A DNA stretch of 28,518 nt from an uncultured bacterium (GTDB taxonomy: Bacteria; Bacteroidota; Bacteroidia; Bacteroidales; Bacteroidaceae), in the NCBI GenBank assembly GCA_905215555.1, contig CAJMQU010000058.1:1-28518 (forward strand). The letters run 5' to 3'. Below, one piece after another: positions 24,030-28,518 of this stretch (position 1 is the first letter of the stretch; every line of letters starts with the position of its first letter). The position numbers were made by a program, and so were the translations under genes. The notes under the pieces were generated by a model, which worked only from the letters and a program-made list of their open reading frames with translations, was not told where the DNA came from and did not search any database.

Positions 24030-25318
24030 AACATCATATTTTTGAATTGTTCCATTATTTTATCTCTCTTATAAGCTTCTTCCTTATTTAAGGCAAAGCC
24101 CATGTATTTGCAAGCATGATCGTTCTTCAGAATGCAAACACACATTCTTTTGTAGGTCGGTATCTCACGGAATTCAGAGATATCAATATCATCCAGATAA
24201 TCCATTTTCACTGGTTTCTTATTCGTTTTATAATTAGTAGTATTCACTACTTCCAGTGATACACCGGCTTTTAAGAGCTTCTGAATAGTTTCCTCACTGA
24301 GGCATCCACCCTTAGTACGCCAAAATTCGATGCTGACGGTCAACTTCTTCAAATAATTGCGCCGAGTATCTTCAGGTAACGTAGATAGCAGAAATTGCAT
24401 AAACTCTTTCCAGGTATATCCTTTCGGCAAACGGACAGTCTGCCAACCCATTGCATGCGTTCCTCCATAAATACCGGTAAAGTTCACTCCGTTGACACGG
24501 CCTATCATTTTTCCCCAAGTGGAGGGGTCGATAACTTTATAAAGACGCAGACTCTCCTGGGCTTCGCAAAGAAAAGGACTTGCCACACGCTGACGTTCAA
24601 TGTTTACACCAGCTTTATAGTATAAATCATATAAATAATTATAGTCCCAACCGAATTTTCCATTAGCCGTCCATATATCCGTTGTCTTCCAGTCATAAAT
24701 AGGATAAGCATTGAAAATATCATTCCCGATTTTAGAAGTCCAGCGGTAATTATGATACATTTGATATTTTCGGGCAAGATGGATACTGCGCCAACGATTG
24801 AAACTCTCTTGCGTACGAATACCTATTAGAAAACAGGAACGGACTGCATCTTTCTTTTCATGTAGCCACTTGGCAAAATGCATCTGAAACTCATAATCCC
24901 ACATCGCATCCGTATAAAAAGGAAAGTGTTCCACAAGCATGCTATCTTTCGGCATTTTCCGTACCCATATATCACGCATCTCGGGGTCCCACGGACGCCA
25001 ATAGCTCTGATGCATGGATGTACAAGTAGTCACCTTAAAAGGAACACAGACCCGATACACATCCAAAATATCCTTATTGACTTCCAAAATACGATCCACA
25101 TAATCGATAGTCATACTATATTGGATTTCATAATCCATATGATAGACACAGAGTTTCCGTTTCAAGTTATGCCGTCGGATATAGTCAATACACAAATTCA
25201 GCAGTACTCCGCTATCCTTTCCTCCTGAAAAAGAGACGCAAATATTATCAAACTCTTTGAAAATAATATCTAGCCGTTCTTCTGCCAACTCATACACATT
25301 CTTCTGAAGTTCTGCCAT
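24026..25318 (-). CDS. IbrA-like PP-loop (PAPS reductase superfamily, DUF3440) protein
   Basis: The 430-residue protein belongs to the adenine nucleotide alpha-hydrolase/PAPS reductase superfamily. The PP-loop S31-G-G-K-D-S36 follows I-C-V-S-F, and a second conserved part has G-I-R-T-Q-E-S-x-N-R-W (about 163-173) and Y-P-I-Y-D-W-K-T-T-D-I-W (about 200-211). The C-terminal third (from about 290) fits the DUF3440 extension. It lacks the E-C-G-x-H motif of true PAPS reductases, so a role in sulfate assimilation is unlikely. Such proteins activate a substrate with ATP by adenylation. It starts two bases after the stop of the acetyltransferase-like gene and overlaps the ParB-like gene by four bases. 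The best match by context is IbrA; the reaction is not known. Confidence 0.87.
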   Translation of the reverse strand: MAELQKNVYELAEERLDIIFKEFDNICVSFSGGKDSGVLLNLCIDYIRRHNLKRKLCVYHMDYEIQYSMTIDYVDRILEVNKDILDVYRVCVPFKVTTCTSMHQSYWRPWDPEMRDIWVRKMPKDSMLVEHFPFYTDAMWDYEFQMHFAKWLHEKKDAVRSCFLIGIRTQESFNRWRSIHLARKYQMYHNYRWTSKIGNDIFNAYPIYDWKTTDIWTANGKFGWDYNYLYDLYYKAGVNIERQRVASPFLCEAQESLRLYKVIDPSTWGKMIGRVNGVNFTGIYGGTHAMGWQTVRLPKGYTWKEFMQFLLSTLPEDTRRNYLKKLTVSIEFWRTKGGCLSEETIQKLLKAGVSLEVVNTTNYKTNKKPVKMDYLDDIDISEFREIPTYKRMCVCILKNDHACKYMGFALNKEEAYKRDKIMEQFKNMML

Positions 25319-25320
25319 CT

Positions 25321-25716
25321 TTATTTCTCCTTATTCATTTTCACGTAGCGCTTCCACATTTTCTCTACAGAAAACCCTAACTCCTGAAATGTCTTCAAGT
25401 GTTCGATAAACGTAACCGAGCTTAATTGTTTATCTTCATCTATGCTAGCAATAACTTTTTCTAAAAGAGCTTTCAACACCTCAGCATTATTTCCCTTTAT
25501 ATAATAGTTATTAATAACTACCTCCCGTTTCTTATATTCCAACGGCAGAAAACCAATCACTTCCTTCCCATCCACCGCAATAAACCATATAAAACTTTCC
25601 GATGTACGAAAAGGATAATTATAGTTCTGCTTCAATACTTCAGGATTCATAACCAAGGGAGCAACAAGTTGATATAACCGTTTCTCCGTACCTTTCAATT
25701 CTACTATTTGTGTCAT
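25321..25716 (-). CDS. small GNAT-like acetyltransferase, first gene of the IbrAB cassette
   Basis: The 131-residue protein has the sequence order expected of a GNAT fold: a helical start with R-L-Y-Q-L-V-A-P-L-V-M, a central hairpin (S-F-I-W-F-I-A-V-D-G-K-E-V-I-G-F-L-P-L at about 41-59), strand E-V-V-I-N-N-Y-Y-I near 65-73, a helix ending E-K-V-I-A-S-I, and an ending L-K-T-F-Q-E-L-G-F-S-V-E-K-M-W-K-R-Y-V-K-M as in the closing GNAT strands. The acetyl-CoA loop (Q/R-x-x-G-x-G/A) is not clear: the sequence reads I-K-G-N-N-A-E. It may bind but not transfer acetyl groups. Its two-base gap to the IbrA-like gene places it in the same operon; its own promoter lies upstream. The family call is by pattern, not by a close homologue. 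Confidence 0.6.
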   Translation of the reverse strand: MTQIVELKGTEKRLYQLVAPLVMNPEVLKQNYNYPFRTSESFIWFIAVDGKEVIGFLPLEYKKREVVINNYYIKGNNAEVLKALLEKVIASIDEDKQLSSVTFIEHLKTFQELGFSVEKMWKRYVKMNKEK

Positions 25717-25773
25717 GACCGATTAATTATTTATTATGGTTTGAGTTCATATTCCCAAATAAAATAGTGCAGA

Positions 25774-25803
25774 CAAAATTAAGGAAAAAAAGAATAAAGA
25801 CAA
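25774..25803 (-). promoter_or_regulatory. promoter of the IbrAB-like cassette
   Basis: The minus strand has TTG at 25801-25803 (read with the 19-base gap, ending at 25801 in the reading direction), then TAATTTTG at 25774-25781, matching TAnnTTTG. The start site near 25767 gives a leader of about 50 bases. Confidence 0.6.
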
Positions 25804-26398
25804 GTAGGAATAAAAGAAAAAAAAGATAAAATTATAAATAGAGAGTAACATATCTCTTAAACTTGAGTATAGATTCATAAAATAGGTTATCAATTCATGC
25901 CCAGAAATGTCTTATATAACGAAGCCGGACAAAACAGAGAAAGCATGAATCAAAACATACATAAGCCCCCACTTCATTTCAACATCATTATAAATTAATT
26001 CCGCCAACGGACACGCACCATAAAGTACTTAATAAATATTGTAATTGATACATTATTGGATGAGAATTATAAGTAACATTACGGCAATTCACCAATGCAT
26101 CTATAAACAGTAACATTTTAGTCAACCATAGCATGAACAATACGGCAACCCTGATGTTTATCTTTTGTCACACTTGGGCTATGCTGACACATCCCTGCTG
26201 ACGGTGTTCGTTATTACGAAAAACCTGTAAATCACTCAAAATGGATGTACAGCGGTAATCGGTGGTTATCAGCATATTCACCCCTATAACCTCCTAAATT
26301 ACAATCTATTACATCCATTATTAAGAAGGGGAAAAATAGTAGTGTAAAAATTAAAAAGCTGCTGCAAAGTCCAGTCATCGTTTTACAATATAAAATGA
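25804..26398. other. long AT-rich intergenic region
   Basis: About 600 bases without a believable gene separate the divergent IbrAB-like and DUF3575 units. It holds the direct repeats GTAACATT (26073-26080 and 26110-26117) and ACGGCAA (26081-26087 and 26142-26148), and a small inverted repeat TTCGT-TATT-ACGAA (26207-26220). No TAnnTTTG box facing right is found in the last 180 bases before the DUF3575 gene; the nearest resemblance is TATCTTTTG near 26159, with one extra base. Confidence 0.5.
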
Positions 26399-26989
26399 AT
26401 GAAATATATGAAAACCATTAAAATTCTCTTATTGACAGTCCTAACACTCACATACGCCATCAGTATGTATGGACAGGACAAGAACCACTACGTGCCCAAA
26501 TTTGCAATAAAAACAAACGCATTATACTGGGCTACCACTACTGCCAACCTTGGATTCGAAGTTGGGCTCTCCCAAAAACTGACTCTTGACATATCCGGCA
26601 ACTATAACCCTTGGAAGTTTTCGGATCATAAGCAAATCAAGCATTGGCTGGTACAACCGGAACTCCGCTATTGGCTATGCGAGCGTTTCTACGGCCACTT
26701 CTTTGGTGTACATGCACATTATGCAGAGGCCAATGTAAGCAATCTGAATATATTTGGTTTAGGTCACGAACGTTATCAAGGTAACATCTATGGCACCGGT
26801 ATCTCTTACGGTTATCAATGGATACTGAACAAACGTTGGAGTATGGAAGCCGAAATAGGTGTAGGCTATGCCCACATAGACTATGACAAGTACAATTGCG
26901 GCAAATGCGGAACCAAACTCAGCAACGGATACAAAAATTACTTTGGCCCCACCAAAGTAGCATTAAACATTATATACGTCATAAAATAA
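26399..26989 (+). CDS. DUF3575 outer-membrane protein
   Basis: The 196-residue protein has a signal peptide (hydrophobic I-L-L-L-T-V-L-T-L-T, then S-M-Y-G-Q, cut near residue 25) and strand-like segments. I-K-T-N-A-L-Y-W-A-T-T-T-A-N-L-G-F-E at about 37-54 and the N-Y-N-P-W-K-F turn are typical of DUF3575, a barrel-like family. A C-G-K-C-G pair near 173-177 is unusual for an outer-membrane strand and may bind metal or form a disulfide. ATG at 26399 or the Met three codons later could be the start; the later one gives a tighter signal peptide. In Bacteroidales DUF3575 genes usually precede DUF3868/OmpA and fimbria assembly genes, as here. Confidence 0.85.
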   Translation: MKYMKTIKILLLTVLTLTYAISMYGQDKNHYVPKFAIKTNALYWATTTANLGFEVGLSQKLTLDISGNYNPWKFSDHKQIKHWLVQPELRYWLCERFYGHFFGVHAHYAEANVSNLNIFGLGHERYQGNIYGTGISYGYQWILNKRWSMEAEIGVGYAHIDYDKYNCGKCGTKLSNGYKNYFGPTKVALNIIYVIK

Positions 26990-26997
26990 CAATAGTC

Positions 26998-28434
26998 ATG
27001 AAAAAGAAACTAATATACTTCGCCCTGTGTCTCATCGCCACACTTCCGACTTATGCACAAAAATTTTATAAAGATGCTATCGATATTATGAATGCCTCTT
27101 TATGGCAACAAGGAGAATCGCTCTATGTAAACATGCAAATCGATATGCGAAAGCTAAAAGTCAGTAACGACCGTACTCTGACACTCACTCCCATCCTGTC
27201 AGGTCCCGACAACAATATTGCACTGCCGGAAATCGTCATCAACGGACGTAGAAGACAGAAGGCCTATTTGCGTGCCATGGCTTTGGATAAAGTCACTAAT
27301 ATAGAGATACCATATAATGCCAACGAGGTGTTGAACTATACGCAAGTCATTCCCTACAAACCATGGATGGAGAATGCCTATCTGAATCTGGAAGAAAATT
27401 TATGCGGCTGTGGCGGTTATCAAGAAATATTAACACAAGAAATAATCATAAACGAAGTTTCTACAGAAACCAAGCGTTTGGCTGCCCTACTCCCCACTCC
27501 CTCTTTCATTCAGCCGCAAGCTGAAATCGTAAAAGCACGTAGTGAACAATATGAGGCTCATCTTGACTTTCCTGTTGGCAAATCTGTTATCCTATCCGAT
27601 TTTATGAATAATCAGACCGAATTACGAAATATCCAGAACATGCTTAACAAGATACAAGATGATAAAAAATTAACCATAACCAATGTTTATATAGAAGGAT
27701 TCGCATCACCGGAAGGTTCATTACAACTGAACGAGCAACTATCCCAAAGCCGTGCCGATGCGTTGAAAAAATATCTATCCATTCATGAACAGATCCCCGC
27801 CACACTCTATAAAATCTCCTTTGGAGGTGAAAACTGGGACGGATTGATCAAAACCCTTGAAACTTCCAACCTAAAAGAGAAAGCTGAAGTTCTCAATATC
27901 ATCCAGAACACCAGCGACATTGTACGCCGAAAAGAGCAAATCAAGCGGCTAGGTAGGGGTGCACCGTATCGCATTATACTGAAAGAGCTGTATCCGGCAC
28001 TCCGTAAGGTAAATTGTCGCATTGACTACACCATCGCTAACTTCAAGGTGGAAGAAGGGAAAGAAATCATCAAGACACAACCTCAGTATCTCAGTCTGAA
28101 CGAAATGTATCTAATAGCCAACAGTTATCCGAAAGGCAGTGACAACTTTATCAATGTTTTCGATATTGCCGTACGCATGTATCCTGATGATACAGTTGCC
28201 AACCTTAATGCTGCCGCCGTAGCTCTATCTAAAAAAGACCTTCCCAGTGCAAAGAAGTATCTGGATAAATCGGACAAGCAAACAGCCGAATATGCCAATA
28301 ATAGTGGTGTCTACTATCTGTTGACCGGCAACACGGCACAAGCCATTTCTGAATTCACTAAAGCTGCCCAAAACGGTAACGAAAATGCCCGACATAATCT
28401 GATAGAAATAGAAAAAGTGATGCAGATGAAATAA
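26998..28434 (+). CDS. DUF3868 and OmpA-like domain protein
   Basis: The frame is open from 26896, overlapping the DUF3575 gene, but ATG at 26998 starts a clean signal peptide (M-K-K-K-L-I-Y-F-A-L-C-L, ending T-Y-A-Q at about 18-21), giving 478 residues. The N-terminal half (about 25-150) fits DUF3868. Residues about 180-260 form an OmpA-like peptidoglycan-binding domain, with L-D-F-P-V at its start and G-F-A-S-P-E-G followed by L-N-x-x-L-S-x-x-R-A-D-A-L. The last part (about 380-478) has helical repeats of TPR type (A-A-A-V-A-L-S-K-K-D-L-P-S-A-K-K-Y-L-D-K). Such proteins accompany Mfa/Fim-type pili and may anchor them to the cell wall. It begins eight bases after the DUF3575 stop and is followed by a terminator, so the two form a short unit. 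Confidence 0.88.
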   Translation: MKKKLIYFALCLIATLPTYAQKFYKDAIDIMNASLWQQGESLYVNMQIDMRKLKVSNDRTLTLTPILSGPDNNIALPEIVINGRRRQKAYLRAMALDKVTNIEIPYNANEVLNYTQVIPYKPWMENAYLNLEENLCGCGGYQEILTQEIIINEVSTETKRLAALLPTPSFIQPQAEIVKARSEQYEAHLDFPVGKSVILSDFMNNQTELRNIQNMLNKIQDDKKLTITNVYIEGFASPEGSLQLNEQLSQSRADALKKYLSIHEQIPATLYKISFGGENWDGLIKTLETSNLKEKAEVLNIIQNTSDIVRRKEQIKRLGRGAPYRIILKELYPALRKVNCRIDYTIANFKVEEGKEIIKTQPQYLSLNEMYLIANSYPKGSDNFINVFDIAVRMYPDDTVANLNAAAVALSKKDLPSAKKYLDKSDKQTAEYANNSGVYYLLTGNTAQAISEFTKAAQNGNENARHNLIEIEKVMQMK

Positions 28435-28460
28435 TCATAAACGAGAAAAACTATCTCAAC

Positions 28461-28501
28461 AAAAGGAGATGTGTCAAAACTAAGGCACATCTCCTTTTTT
28501 T
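28461..28501 (+). terminator. intrinsic terminator after the DUF3868/OmpA gene
   Basis: A 15-bp stem with one G-U pair joins 28461-28475 to 28484-28498 around an 8-base loop and ends in a run of T (28495-28501). Confidence 0.9.
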
Positions 28502-28518
28502 ATATTTAAATGGTTGTT

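Noticed and set aside
24026..25318. PAPS reductase for sulfate assimilation
   Set aside because: The E-C-G-x-H catalytic motif is absent, and the neighbours are a ParB-like and a GNAT-like gene, not sulfate genes.
26896..26997. Longer N terminus for the DUF3868/OmpA protein, overlapping DUF3575
   Set aside because: It would place 34 basic residues before an obvious signal peptide; ATG at 26998 is preferred.

Overview
The window reads as the chromosome of a Bacteroides-type gut bacterium (order Bacteroidales). Support comes from moderate GC content, several copies of the Bacteroidota housekeeping promoter (TTG or TTTG, 19 bases, TAnnTTTG), few Shine-Dalgarno sequences, and families typical of the group: DUF3575, DUF3868/OmpA, PorT-like barrel, DUF4293, a gliding-motility type C-terminal domain and an Rpb6-like omega subunit. 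The species cannot be fixed from the sequence alone.

Layout. 1-127: tail of a GNAT acetyltransferase, then a bidirectional terminator facing a leftward POT peptide transporter (189-1751). 1845-5879: a leftward run of surface protein with a CHU_C domain, uvrA and ybaK, with almost no spacing. 6050-8548: rightward LysM/periplasmic-binding fusion and a PorT-like barrel, ended by a strong hairpin. 8640-10358: leftward bamD, rpoZ-like omega and DUF4293. 10509-12343: leftward paaK and a double-ACT protein. 12459-14507: rightward uvrB. 14597-14695: a small RNA unit with its own promoter and terminator. 14914-21133: rightward addA-addB. 21231-23332: leftward UDP-glucuronate decarboxylase-like gene and a receiver/histidine-kinase gene. 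23496-25716: a tight leftward three-gene cassette (acetyltransferase-like, IbrA-like PP-loop protein, IbrB/ParB-like protein). 25717-26398: a long AT-rich gap. 26399-28434: rightward DUF3575 and DUF3868/OmpA genes with a terminator.

How the genes fit together. Most of the window is core housekeeping: nucleotide excision repair (uvrA, uvrB, in separate transcripts), double-strand-break repair (addAB), outer-membrane assembly (bamD), transcription (omega) and tRNA quality control (ybaK). The accessory part is the right end, where the IbrA/IbrB-like cassette sits next to a surface-structure pair and a long non-coding gap. The points most worth a second look are that cassette, the small RNA unit at 14597-14695, and 7-base tandem repeats, one of which lies in frame inside addA.
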